Part shown: positions 6,453-14,445 of the stretch, in pieces
Layout: every line of letters starts with the position of its first letter
How positions within the stretch are numbered: position 1 is the first letter of the stretch
NCBI GenBank assembly: GCA_025351765.1
Contig: JANXVH010000100.1
Coordinates: 1 to 44,907 of the forward strand
Direction of reading: 5' to 3'
Length of the DNA: 44,907 nt
Source: Pedobacter sp.
GTDB taxonomy: Bacteria > Bacteroidota > Bacteroidia > Sphingobacteriales > Sphingobacteriaceae
Translations under genes and position numbers: made by a program
The notes under the pieces: generated by a model
The model's database searches: none
Told to the model about the DNA's origin: nothing
What the model saw: only the letters and a program-made list of their open reading frames with translations

Positions 6453-8042
6453 TTAAAATGCTTCTGTATAGGGTTTCCCATTTGGATACAATTCCATTCT
6501 TATTGCCCGATGAAATCCCCAGCCATTTGCAGAACTGATACTTTCTTGGAAAACTATATCTTTGGTTTTGTAGTCAATCTCTACTATTTTTCCTCCAAAA
6601 CCCGTTCCATTTGGCACCCCAAAACCGGGGGCAAAAAGTATGTGATCCGTTCTAGGCAGGTATTTTACTGAAGATATAATTCTTGAAAAAGTAGTTGCCC
6701 CACCTTCCTTACCATAAGTCCACACCTGCTGCACTGTCATATTATTTGTATTAATTTTGTATTCTACAGCCCTGCTGTAACGAGTGGGTGCTGAGGGGTT
6801 AAAATTTCTTATGTCGCCGTTATCAAATAACAATAAATTACCTGTTGGCATAATTTGGGGCGAATGTTGGTACCAATTCCACTCAAAGTCAGCATGATTT
6901 TTAATACCTTCCAAAACATCACTGTCAGCTATGAGGTTTCCAGCTGCGTCAAGCGGTTTTAATAAAAATTGATTTAGGTTTTCTCCCCTCCTATTCATCC
7001 CCCACCCCTTATGTGAACCTAGAATCCATTTCACATGGTTATCACTGGTGAGCTTAATTATACCCTGGGTTCTACCAGAAATAATGATAGTATTATCACT
7101 AGCATCGAAAACTAACCCATTAACATGAATCCAGTCCCTAGAATCGGAGGTTAATGCGGTGCGGTATTCGTCCAGAGACTCCCTTAAATCCCAGGTATTA
7201 ACAATATCACCCCCATTGCGATTAATCTCGATAACAAAATCTTCTATTGTTGAGCTACCATTAGTGTGTATGCTTCCAGGTTTGCTTACAGAAACTAAAA
7301 AATTTCCATTGGGTTTCTCAAACACATCGTGATGAAATACATAACCACCCAGCTGCCAGGTATGAATGATTTTTCCTAACAAATCCACCTCATAAATTTT
7401 CCCAGACGATTGATCTGCAAAACAATAGTTCCCGTTAATTAGCCTTGATATACCGCAGTCATAAAATAAATTTTTTAGATCAGGGTTATTTCTAAAGTCA
7501 AGGTACCACCTGATTTCACCATAATTGTCTAATATATAAGGTATTTGTGGCGAATTAGGGTAACTACTAAAACTACTTACCAAATTAATTCCGCTTTCCA
7601 TCTTCGCGAAACTGGCTAAATCCACATTAATATAATTGGGCATTTTTTCTGGCAATGCACCTGTTACTATAGTTATCGTACTTTTTGCTTTATTTTTTTT
7701 GAGATCGGTAACAGTGATTTCAACTGTATTGGCATAATTAGGATATAAACCAATAATGGGTATAGCATGTGTGTTACTGCTGTCTGTAAAGCTTTGATAA
7801 ATATCTGAGGCTTCTCCATTTTTTCCCTTGATTACAATATCTGTATGACCCTTTATCTGGGTGGTAAATTTCAATAATGCAGCAAGCGGGGCGTTACCAG
7901 ATGGATTGAGCTTAACAGATTCTAGAGGTATTACAAAATCTACAGCGGTAGGCGCTGGTTCTTTAGGCGCTTCTAGTATTTTGTCTTTATGACAACTAAG
8001 CAGCATAAACACCACTGCAGGGGGGATCAGGTATTTTTTCAT
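6453..8042 (-). CDS. Aryl-sulfate sulfotransferase, lipoprotein
   Basis: A 529-residue protein of the arylsulfotransferase (ASST) family, which moves sulfate from one phenolic sulfate ester to another phenol without PAPS. The lipobox LLSC puts the lipidated cysteine at residue 17. An Ig-like N-terminal domain (about 35-130) precedes a beta-propeller (about 150-529). Residues matching the known active site can be seen: His in YVFHHDV (237/238), His306 in DWIHVNGL, Arg324 in ISGRTQG and the likely sulfate-accepting His393 in YQHSPQIMPTGNLLLFDNG. Known enzymes are periplasmic; here a membrane anchor is likely. No DsbA/DsbL partner gene adjoins it. Physiological substrate is not evident. Confidence 0.85.
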   Translation of the reverse strand: MKKYLIPPAVVFMLLSCHKDKILEAPKEPAPTAVDFVIPLESVKLNPSGNAPLAALLKFTTQIKGHTDIVIKGKNGEASDIYQSFTDSSNTHAIPIIGLYPNYANTVEITVTDLKKNKAKSTITIVTGALPEKMPNYINVDLASFAKMESGINLVSSFSSYPNSPQIPYILDNYGEIRWYLDFRNNPDLKNLFYDCGISRLINGNYCFADQSSGKIYEVDLLGKIIHTWQLGGYVFHHDVFEKPNGNFLVSVSKPGSIHTNGSSTIEDFVIEINRNGGDIVNTWDLRESLDEYRTALTSDSRDWIHVNGLVFDASDNTIIISGRTQGIIKLTSDNHVKWILGSHKGWGMNRRGENLNQFLLKPLDAAGNLIADSDVLEGIKNHADFEWNWYQHSPQIMPTGNLLLFDNGDIRNFNPSAPTRYSRAVEYKINTNNMTVQQVWTYGKEGGATTFSRIISSVKYLPRTDHILFAPGFGVPNGTGFGGKIVEIDYKTKDIVFQESISSANGWGFHRAIRMELYPNGKPYTEAF

Positions 8043-8192
8043 CAGCTATGCTTATATTTTGTGAACTAATATACTTAATAAAAATAAATTACATAGCTAG
8101 CGTTATATGTATCTGTGTATCAGTTACAGCTTATAAATGGTTTAAGTCTATGCTATTTTAATTGTAACTTCGCCACTTTCAACAGGACAACC

Positions 8193-8840
8193 ATGGCAGT
8201 ATTACATAATAAAGAGCAAAAATTAGAGGCAGTGTTAAGCAAGCTTCCTAAAAAATATACAGATAAGCAGTTTGTTGAAACTTTTATTCAGCTTTTTTCA
8301 AAAGACTGGGGGAAAATAAAATCCACTTATATCAAGCAATCGCAAGATAAAGAACCGGGAACAATAATCAATATGCCTAAACCAGATATTTACCTGAAAA
8401 GCATTCTGGATAATTACCTTACCAACCGAACAAATCCACTACCTGTTAAAAAACAACAGGTAGTGGAAGAACAGGTTTTTGTAAAACAGACATCAATTCC
8501 TAAACAGGAGACTGAAGAACCAGTTGCTAAAAATATAGTCAAGGCAAAGGTAGTTGCTAAAAAGAAGGCTATTGTGGACATGCTGGTTAATAAGGAACAG
8601 GTTGCTGTGAAAAAGCTAGCTAAAATAAAAGCACCTCTCACAAACACCTTTGAAGAAGCAACCATTGCCAAAAAGCCAAGTAAGGCTAAAATGGTTAAAG
8701 ATAAAATCTCAGAAGAATTAACTGCTAACGATTCTGTTAAAGTTAAAGCGACTAAGGCAAAACCCGCCGACAAAGAAAAAGCGATTAATAAAACACCTGT
8801 TAAAGTTATTAAAGAGAAAACAGGAAAAGCCTTAAAATAA
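8193..8840 (+). CDS. Basic protein with lysine/alanine-rich tail (histone H1-like)
   Basis: An open frame begins at 8115, but the ATG at 8193 (MAVLHNKEQKLEAVL) is preferred because the upstream part is cysteine- and aromatic-rich and unlike the rest. The product has 215 residues. Residues 1-80 look like a small helical domain (KKYTDKQFVETFIQLFSKDW) that I do not recognise. Residues about 85-215 are low-complexity and very rich in Lys, Ala, Val and Thr (VKAKVVAKKKA, VKVKATKAKPADKEKA), as in bacterial histone H1-like proteins that bind DNA. Nucleoid binding is an inference from composition. It stands alone between unrelated genes. The antisense frame of similar length is a shadow of this repetitive region. 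Confidence 0.7.
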   Translation: MAVLHNKEQKLEAVLSKLPKKYTDKQFVETFIQLFSKDWGKIKSTYIKQSQDKEPGTIINMPKPDIYLKSILDNYLTNRTNPLPVKKQQVVEEQVFVKQTSIPKQETEEPVAKNIVKAKVVAKKKAIVDMLVNKEQVAVKKLAKIKAPLTNTFEEATIAKKPSKAKMVKDKISEELTANDSVKVKATKAKPADKEKAINKTPVKVIKEKTGKALK

Positions 8841-8887
8841 AGTAAAACTACCCATTGATTACATCGAATGTGGATAAAGTATGACAT

Positions 8888-9094
8888 CTACCTTTTTGGA
8901 GGCGGATCTTTAAAGGTAAACGGAACTTGTTTTCTAAGCATTTTTCCAGCATATCCAGTTAGGTATAAGTAATAATCTGACGGAATATCTTCTTCAAATG
9001 AAACAAAAGTACTTTCGCCCACTGGTTGGTTTTTAGAGATCTTAAAGATTGTAGCTCCTTCATCAACTTCATCAAACATAGCTACGTAAAGCAT
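8888..9094 (-). CDS. Small conserved-looking hypothetical protein
   Basis: A 68-residue acidic N-terminal and basic C-terminal protein (MLYVAMFDEVDEGATIFK...KDPPPKR) with no signal peptide or membrane segment. An AGG lies a few bases before the ATG. ATG at residue 6 is an alternative start. No family recognised. It is convergent with the histone-like gene, 47 bases away. Confidence 0.5.
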   Translation of the reverse strand: MLYVAMFDEVDEGATIFKISKNQPVGESTFVSFEEDIPSDYYLYLTGYAGKMLRKQVPFTFKDPPPKR

Positions 9095-9195
9095 CTCATA
9101 CCTTTTTTATTCACTTTCTTTTTTTTTAATCGCACAACACGTAACTGTATTATTCCTCAACAAGAGAAACAACCGGGAAGAAAAAAAGGGCTTAG

Positions 9196-10074
9196 CTATA
9201 GATTTGTTGATACACCAAACCTTAAATATCCATACTTATCCCGATAATATATGTTATATGGGTCTTCTCCGTAATATCCGGCGGCAGCCATTAAAAATGC
9301 TTTGTGCATAAAGGGGAAACTGTAGTGATAAGAGATTTCAGTATTGAGGCGTTTGTTAGCAGAAGTAATTTGATACGCTTCCATTTTGTTGATGGCGTAA
9401 CTCAGTCCTACATTTAGTCTCCAGTTTTCATGTTCTTTTTGGTATTTTCTGGCTGAAAAGTTATAAATGATTCTTGTGAAGCCATAGTCATTTTCTAAAG
9501 CTTTTTCATAGTTAAACCACTTGTGCCATTCCAGTGACCCTTCATGATTTATGCTGTAATTAATATTTTCTTTAGCTTTTATTCTTTTACCAAAATGATA
9601 AGATGCTGTGAGGTAATTGGTGCTAAAATTACCCGTCGCTGTATTGATGCTGCCATCTGTATTTATAGCTTCGCCATCCTGTCCGTTGGAGTGGTGAGTA
9701 AATTTTAAGGTGGCATATTGATAATTGAAAGGCTTTTGGTTGAGCTTTACATAGACCATACCGCTTATTTTTAAGCTTGGGGTTCTGACACCTGCCGATC
9801 TCTGATCCAATACCTTAACCGTAAAATCTGGTACAAGTGCAAAAGATATGGGCAATTTGTGACTGGCTAATAGAAAATAGCTGCTAGTGAGGCGACCGTT
9901 AAGTATAAACTTATTCGGACTGCCAAGCTCACCTTTTGGTGAGGTATATGAAAAATCTCGGTTTGCCTTGTAGATATCAAGGAAGTTGCCCCATACTTTT
10001 ATTGTATCGCTTTGCGCAAAAGCATAAAAATTCGTGAATGTAAATATTATGGCAAAAAAGTATTTGCTGATCAT
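9196..10074 (-). CDS. Outer-membrane beta-barrel with HxSNG motif, possible phospholipase A/PagL-like
   Basis: A 292-residue protein with a signal peptide (cleavage near FYAFAQS) and alternating hydrophobic strands typical of an outer-membrane barrel, ending YLRFGVSTNL. The segment KFTHHSNGQDGE (about 125-134) matches the His-x-Ser-Asn-Gly active-site signature of outer-membrane phospholipase A (PldA), and STNYLTASY further on could supply the Asn. The size equals that of PldA (about 290). The lipid A deacylase PagL also uses HxSN but is much shorter. Enzymatic function is therefore plausible but not shown; it could be a barrel of other function. It is monocistronic. Confidence 0.55.
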   Translation of the reverse strand: MISKYFFAIIFTFTNFYAFAQSDTIKVWGNFLDIYKANRDFSYTSPKGELGSPNKFILNGRLTSSYFLLASHKLPISFALVPDFTVKVLDQRSAGVRTPSLKISGMVYVKLNQKPFNYQYATLKFTHHSNGQDGEAINTDGSINTATGNFSTNYLTASYHFGKRIKAKENINYSINHEGSLEWHKWFNYEKALENDYGFTRIIYNFSARKYQKEHENWRLNVGLSYAINKMEAYQITSANKRLNTEISYHYSFPFMHKAFLMAAAGYYGEDPYNIYYRDKYGYLRFGVSTNL

Positions 10075-10122
10075 TAAAAAGTAGCTTTAGGTTAACAATA
10101 TCTATATACGTAATTAATAGAT

Positions 10123-10271
10123 GTTGCTGCGCACCGCAAGGTATACAAGACTCTTGGAGGTACACCGCATTAGATATGGCTTCAGTATTTGGTGAAATTG
10201 TTGAGGGAGTTGAAATTGCAGATGAAATTAATAAGATAGCAACGGTTGAGACTGCGCTGCCGCTTAAGTGA
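10123..10271 (+). pseudogene. Decayed C-terminal fragment of a cyclophilin-type peptidyl-prolyl isomerase
   Basis: The plus strand reads KVYKTLGGTPH (10138-10170) and then, one frame over, LDMASVFGEIVEGVEIAD... up to a stop at 10271. Together these match the C-terminal YKTxGGTPxLD...TVFGEVVEGMEVVDKI signature of cyclophilin isomerases. Loss of one T in the CATTTAGAT stretch near 10170 explains the shift. The catalytic N-terminal part is missing altogether, so this is a relic. No complete copy is in the window. Confidence 0.75.
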
Positions 10272-10301
10272 ATATTGTTTAATTTATATGGGTTAGAATG
10301 T

Positions 10302-10309
10302 TATATTTG
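10302..10309 (+). promoter_or_regulatory. -7 promoter element (TATATTTG) of PAS kinase gene
   Basis: An exact TAnnTTTG match 31 bases before the kinase ATG. A TTG at 10275-10277 is 24 bases upstream, slightly beyond the usual spacing for the -33 element. Confidence 0.45.
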
Positions 10310-10340
10310 AAAAGCCTTCTTCTTGAATTGCTCTTCTTAA

Positions 10341-12194
10341 ATGAACCGACAATTAGACTTATATAAAAAAGCAGCAGAACTTGCTAACATTGGCATTTGG
10401 GAGCTTACCATAAAAGACAACGAATTGTTTTGGGATTTTATTACAAAAAAAATATTCGAAACGCCTGAAGATTACCATCCCTTATTGCATGAGGCATTTT
10501 CTTTTTATGTAGAAACTCCGGAATTTAGCCATCCTGGTGACGAAATCGGCAAAACCATGTTAACCGGACAGTCATCAACTAGCCAATTTCAGATAAGAAC
10601 CCTTAAGGGCAACGTGAGATGGGTGGAAATCAACTCACAGGCTGAATATGAAAACGAGGAATGTGTACGCGTAGTAGGAACAATTCAGGACATTACATCT
10701 AACAAAAAGCTTATTGGTGATTTGGAACTTAATCACTACAAATTTCTCACCGCATTTGATCATGCACCTATTGGCATGGCGCTAGTATCACCAGAAGGGC
10801 AATGGATAAAAGTAAATAATAGTCTTTGTACCATCCTTGGTTATGACAGAGATGATTTAATGGCTCTTACCTTTCAGGACGTGACACATCCAGAAGATTT
10901 ACAGGCTGATTTGGCACACGTTGCAAGTTTGTTAAATAAGGAAAGCACAACGTATTCCATGCAAAAGCGCTATTTTCATAAAAACGGGCAGATAGTATGG
11001 AGTTCACTTACCGTAGCAATTGTTTGGAATCCTGACGATACACCCCTTTACTTCATTTCGCAAATACAGGACATCACCGAAAGAACGAAACAAAATGAGC
11101 GACTTAAAAAAGAACGGCAGCGACTTAAAAATGTGATAGAGGCAACGCGCATTGGCACCTGGGAATGGAATTTTACTTTCAATAAAGTAACCAATGACGA
11201 GCGTTGTTTTACCATGTTAGGTTATATAAAAAATGAATTGGATTTGACCAGGGAGGAGGATGTTTATTCCCAACTTCACCCGGATGATGTTGCTTATGTG
11301 AATGAAAGAATTGAAGAGTGTTTTTCTCAGAAGGTAGATTACTACCAGTGTGAGTACCGGATGCGACATAAGGATGGAAGCTGGATATGGATTGAGAGCC
11401 ATGGAAAGGTGATCAAATGGTCGGCAGATAAGAAACCACTCGTAATGCTGGGCACGAGGGAGGACATTTCAAGAAGAAAGCAAATAGAAGAGGTGCAACT
11501 CAATACAATGAACATCATCAGCAATCAAAACAAGCGACTGATCAATTTTGCATATATCGTATCACATAACCTCCGATCCCATGCCGGTAACTTCCAAATG
11601 TTACTGGAATTGCTACAACAAGAGCAAGATGAAAAGGAGAAAACGCACATGCTCGAGTTGCTAACACGCAATGCAAATAATCTGTCTGAAACGATTGCCA
11701 ACTTGAATGAAGTGGTAAGTTTCCAATTAAATGGTAAAAATCAAACTAAATCGATTAACATCTGCGAGCAGATTAGGAAAACCCTAACGAATATACTGGC
11801 GCTTATAGAGAAAGAAGATGCGCAGTTTAAGATTTTAATAGATGAAGAATTGCAGGTGAATTATAACCCGGCCTATCTGGAAAGCATATTGCTAAATTTA
11901 TTTACCAATGCGATAAAATATAAGCATCCTGACCGGAGGCCAGAAATTTCTATACGGGGCTCAGTAGACGGCGACAGGATTATACTTGAAATCATTGATA
12001 ATGGCCTGGGGATTGATTTAAAGCTGCATGGCAAAAAGCTATTTGGCATGTATAAAACCTTCCATAAGCATTCTGACTCGAGGGGCATTGGTTTATTCAT
12101 TATCAAAAACCAAGTGGAGGCGTTAGGCGGTACTATCACTGTAGAAAGTGAAGTAAATGTTGGCACTACATTTACACTTTCCTTGCTGAAATAG
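10341..12194 (+). CDS. PAS-domain sensor histidine kinase
   Basis: A 617-residue cytosolic kinase without membrane segments. Three PAS/PAC units occupy about residues 8-120, 130-248 and 262-380, the latter two ending with DITER and DISRR. The dimerisation helix carries the phospho-accepting His409 in YIVSHNLRSHAGN. The ATPase domain follows with N box LLNLFTNAIKY (Asn about 523), G1 box IIDNGLGIDL and G2 box GIGLFIIKNQVEALGG. No receiver domain or adjacent response regulator gene is present, so the partner must lie elsewhere. The PAS units suggest sensing of a small internal signal such as redox state, light or metabolite; which one cannot be told. Confidence 0.93.
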   Translation: MNRQLDLYKKAAELANIGIWELTIKDNELFWDFITKKIFETPEDYHPLLHEAFSFYVETPEFSHPGDEIGKTMLTGQSSTSQFQIRTLKGNVRWVEINSQAEYENEECVRVVGTIQDITSNKKLIGDLELNHYKFLTAFDHAPIGMALVSPEGQWIKVNNSLCTILGYDRDDLMALTFQDVTHPEDLQADLAHVASLLNKESTTYSMQKRYFHKNGQIVWSSLTVAIVWNPDDTPLYFISQIQDITERTKQNERLKKERQRLKNVIEATRIGTWEWNFTFNKVTNDERCFTMLGYIKNELDLTREEDVYSQLHPDDVAYVNERIEECFSQKVDYYQCEYRMRHKDGSWIWIESHGKVIKWSADKKPLVMLGTREDISRRKQIEEVQLNTMNIISNQNKRLINFAYIVSHNLRSHAGNFQMLLELLQQEQDEKEKTHMLELLTRNANNLSETIANLNEVVSFQLNGKNQTKSINICEQIRKTLTNILALIEKEDAQFKILIDEELQVNYNPAYLESILLNLFTNAIKYKHPDRRPEISIRGSVDGDRIILEIIDNGLGIDLKLHGKKLFGMYKTFHKHSDSRGIGLFIIKNQVEALGGTITVESEVNVGTTFTLSLLK

Positions 12195-12243
12195 GATTTT
12201 TAATCTTAAACCGCTATCTTGTTTTGAAATACCGGTTTTATTT

Positions 12244-13146
12244 ATGATAGTTAAATACTTTACCGCAGCTATTTGCGGGATATTGCTTACAACAACACCG
12301 CTTTTTGCACAAGACGCACGTATAGGAAAGTCTGATCTTTTTATACAGGATCAGCTTAAGTTAGTGTCTTCTGAGTTTAGTTTTACTGAAGGGTGTTCTG
12401 CAGACAAGGTAGGCAATGTGTTTTTTACAGATCAGCCTAACGATAAGCTTTGGAAATATGGAACTGATGGTAAGTTAAGCATAGTCTTAGATAAAACCGG
12501 TAGGGCAAACGGCACTTTTTTTGACAAAAAAGGCAACTTGATCTTGTGCGCTGACGAAAAAGGAGAATTATGGTCGCTCGATAAAAAAGGTAAAGTTAAA
12601 GTAATTGCAAAGGGCTTTGAAGGAAAGCAATTAAATGGACCAAATGATGCGTGGATAGATAAGGCTGGTAATTTATTCTTTACTGACCCTTACTATCAGC
12701 GCGATTACTGGACACGCACAAAACCTGACCTTCCTAAGCAGAGCGTTTACATGGTGCCAAGGGCTAGCGCTAAAGTGATTTTGGCAGCGGACAGCTTGAA
12801 CCAACCGAATGGCATATGTGGATCGCCGGACGGAAAGCTATTATATGTTGCAGATGCGGGTGCGGGTAAAATATATCGTTATGACATTAATAAAAGTGGT
12901 GCATTAAGTGGAAAGGTGCTCTTTATAAACAGAGGATCTGATGGAATGACGCTTGATGAGAAAGGCAATATTTACCTTACTGGGAATGGAATAACAATTT
13001 ATAACAAGGCAGGAAAAGAAATTGGACAAATTAAAATACCGGGCACTTCCAATGTATGTTTTGGAGGCGCTAATAAAAAAATGCTGTTTGTAACCGCTAA
13101 AAAATCAATTTACACAATCCCTATGACGGTAAAGGGCGTTGAATAA
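12244..13146 (+). CDS. SMP-30/gluconolactonase/LRE family protein, secreted
   Basis: A 300-residue protein with signal peptide (cleavage near PLFAQD) followed by a six-bladed propeller. Blade motifs such as GNVFFTDQPNDKLWKY, GNLFFTDPYY and KLLYVADAGAGKIYRY repeat along it. The metal-binding residues of the family are visible: Glu49 in FTEG, Asn in LNGPND (131/134), Asn189 in QPNGI and Asp204 in YVADAG. These proteins hydrolyse sugar lactones such as gluconolactone, so a periplasmic lactonase is likely, though substrate cannot be set from sequence. It starts 49 bp after the histidine kinase. Confidence 0.88.
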   Translation: MIVKYFTAAICGILLTTTPLFAQDARIGKSDLFIQDQLKLVSSEFSFTEGCSADKVGNVFFTDQPNDKLWKYGTDGKLSIVLDKTGRANGTFFDKKGNLILCADEKGELWSLDKKGKVKVIAKGFEGKQLNGPNDAWIDKAGNLFFTDPYYQRDYWTRTKPDLPKQSVYMVPRASAKVILAADSLNQPNGICGSPDGKLLYVADAGAGKIYRYDINKSGALSGKVLFINRGSDGMTLDEKGNIYLTGNGITIYNKAGKEIGQIKIPGTSNVCFGGANKKMLFVTAKKSIYTIPMTVKGVE

Positions 13147-13178
13147 ACACGATTCCAGTTTCCAAATTATAAGGTTGC

Positions 13179-14363
13179 CTAACTAATTTGCTTAAGATTT
13201 TTATTTTTCCAATAGATTAAATATATCAAGGCGGAAAAAGCTACCGCTCCTGTACCGTATAATATTGAGGGTATCATAGTGACTACATCCTGATAAGCCC
13301 ATCCAGCAAATAGTGCACCCATCCCTATACCTACCTCCAGTGCAATATACATGGTTGCAACGGCTTTGCCGCGGTGTTCCGGATCGCTCAGGTCGATTGT
13401 CCACGCGTTAAGAGCGGGTGATAGAATTCCTGTAGCAATCCCGTAAACTATAGCACCGCTAAAAAGTCCGAACTGATTGTAGCTGCTACCAATCATAATC
13501 AACGCGATGCATAGGATAATCAGGCCCGCTATAGCTACATTTAACCGGCCATGCTTATCGGATATTTTACCGGCAACAAATCTTATTAATAGCGAAGCAA
13601 CAGTAAAAATCATAAAGAAAATACCCTTGTTGGAGATTCCAAGGTGATCTCCCCAGTCGGGTATAAGTGTTAATATGGCACCATAGCCGACATAAGATAG
13701 TAAAGTAACAATTGCTGCAGGAAGTACCCTTACAGCAATAATGTCTGTCTTGTAGATTTTTAAGGCGGAAAAAGTAAAACTTTGCTTGTTCTTTAGGGTT
13801 TCCTTCATATTCATCAAAATGATGATGGACATCAACGCAAAAGCCGAAGAGCAATAGAACAAAACATTGATTGAATACAGACCACTGATATAGCTGCCAA
13901 TTGCAGGACCAATTGCCATACCAGTGCTAAAGCATAATCCATGGATACCGAGCGCCTCTCCCCAGCGTTCTCTAGGAACAATATCTGCTACATAAGCGGA
14001 AGTTGCCGTGGGCTTAAATCCTGTTGAGAAACCGTGTATTAACCGCAAAAATAAGAAGCCTGACACGCTGGTTAATATTGGATATAAAAAACCACAAACG
14101 AAACATACGATAGAACCGATTGCCATGATTGGCACGCGGCCAACGGTATCAGTAAGTTTACCACTAAATGGCCTGGAAATTCCCGCTGTAAGGGTAAACA
14201 GTGCGATGATCAGACCTTTATACTCCGCCCCTCCCAACCTGCTTAAATATGCGGGCAAATCTGGAATGAGCATATTGAAACTAGCAGAAAATAACAGTGA
14301 ACTTAAACACAGAAGGGCAAAAGGAAGATTAAAAATTGGATCTTTAGGGGCGGAGTCTGTCAT
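13179..14363 (-). CDS. MFS transporter, drug/metabolite exporter type
   Basis: A 394-residue protein with 12 predicted membrane helices. The loop between helices 2 and 3 holds GKLTDTVGRVPIM, the usual G-x-x-x-D-x-x-G-R motif of the major facilitator superfamily, repeated in the second half as GKISDKHGRLNVA. FSTGFKPTATSAYVADIVPRERWGEALG in helix 4-5 is typical of the DHA1 drug:proton antiporter group (split here: motif begins FSTGFKPTATSAY). Substrate is not predictable. It ends head-to-head with the SMP-30 gene (32 bp between stops) and has no operon partner. Confidence 0.88.
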   Translation of the reverse strand: MTDSAPKDPIFNLPFALLCLSSLLFSASFNMLIPDLPAYLSRLGGAEYKGLIIALFTLTAGISRPFSGKLTDTVGRVPIMAIGSIVCFVCGFLYPILTSVSGFLFLRLIHGFSTGFKPTATSAYVADIVPRERWGEALGIHGLCFSTGMAIGPAIGSYISGLYSINVLFYCSSAFALMSIIILMNMKETLKNKQSFTFSALKIYKTDIIAVRVLPAAIVTLLSYVGYGAILTLIPDWGDHLGISNKGIFFMIFTVASLLIRFVAGKISDKHGRLNVAIAGLIILCIALIMIGSSYNQFGLFSGAIVYGIATGILSPALNAWTIDLSDPEHRGKAVATMYIALEVGIGMGALFAGWAYQDVVTMIPSILYGTGAVAFSALIYLIYWKNKNLKQIS

Positions 14364-14445
14364 CTACCTTCCAAAAGTAAGAAATTAATTAATTTTGCCA
14401 TCTATATAATGCACAGCTTAGCAGGGATGCAAAACCAGAAAATTG

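Noticed and set aside
8414..8887. 157-codon minus-strand frame opposite the lysine-rich gene
   Set aside because: It is the mirror of a repetitive Lys/Ala-coding tail, giving artificial Leu/Thr/Ala-rich sequence; the plus frame has sensible composition and start.
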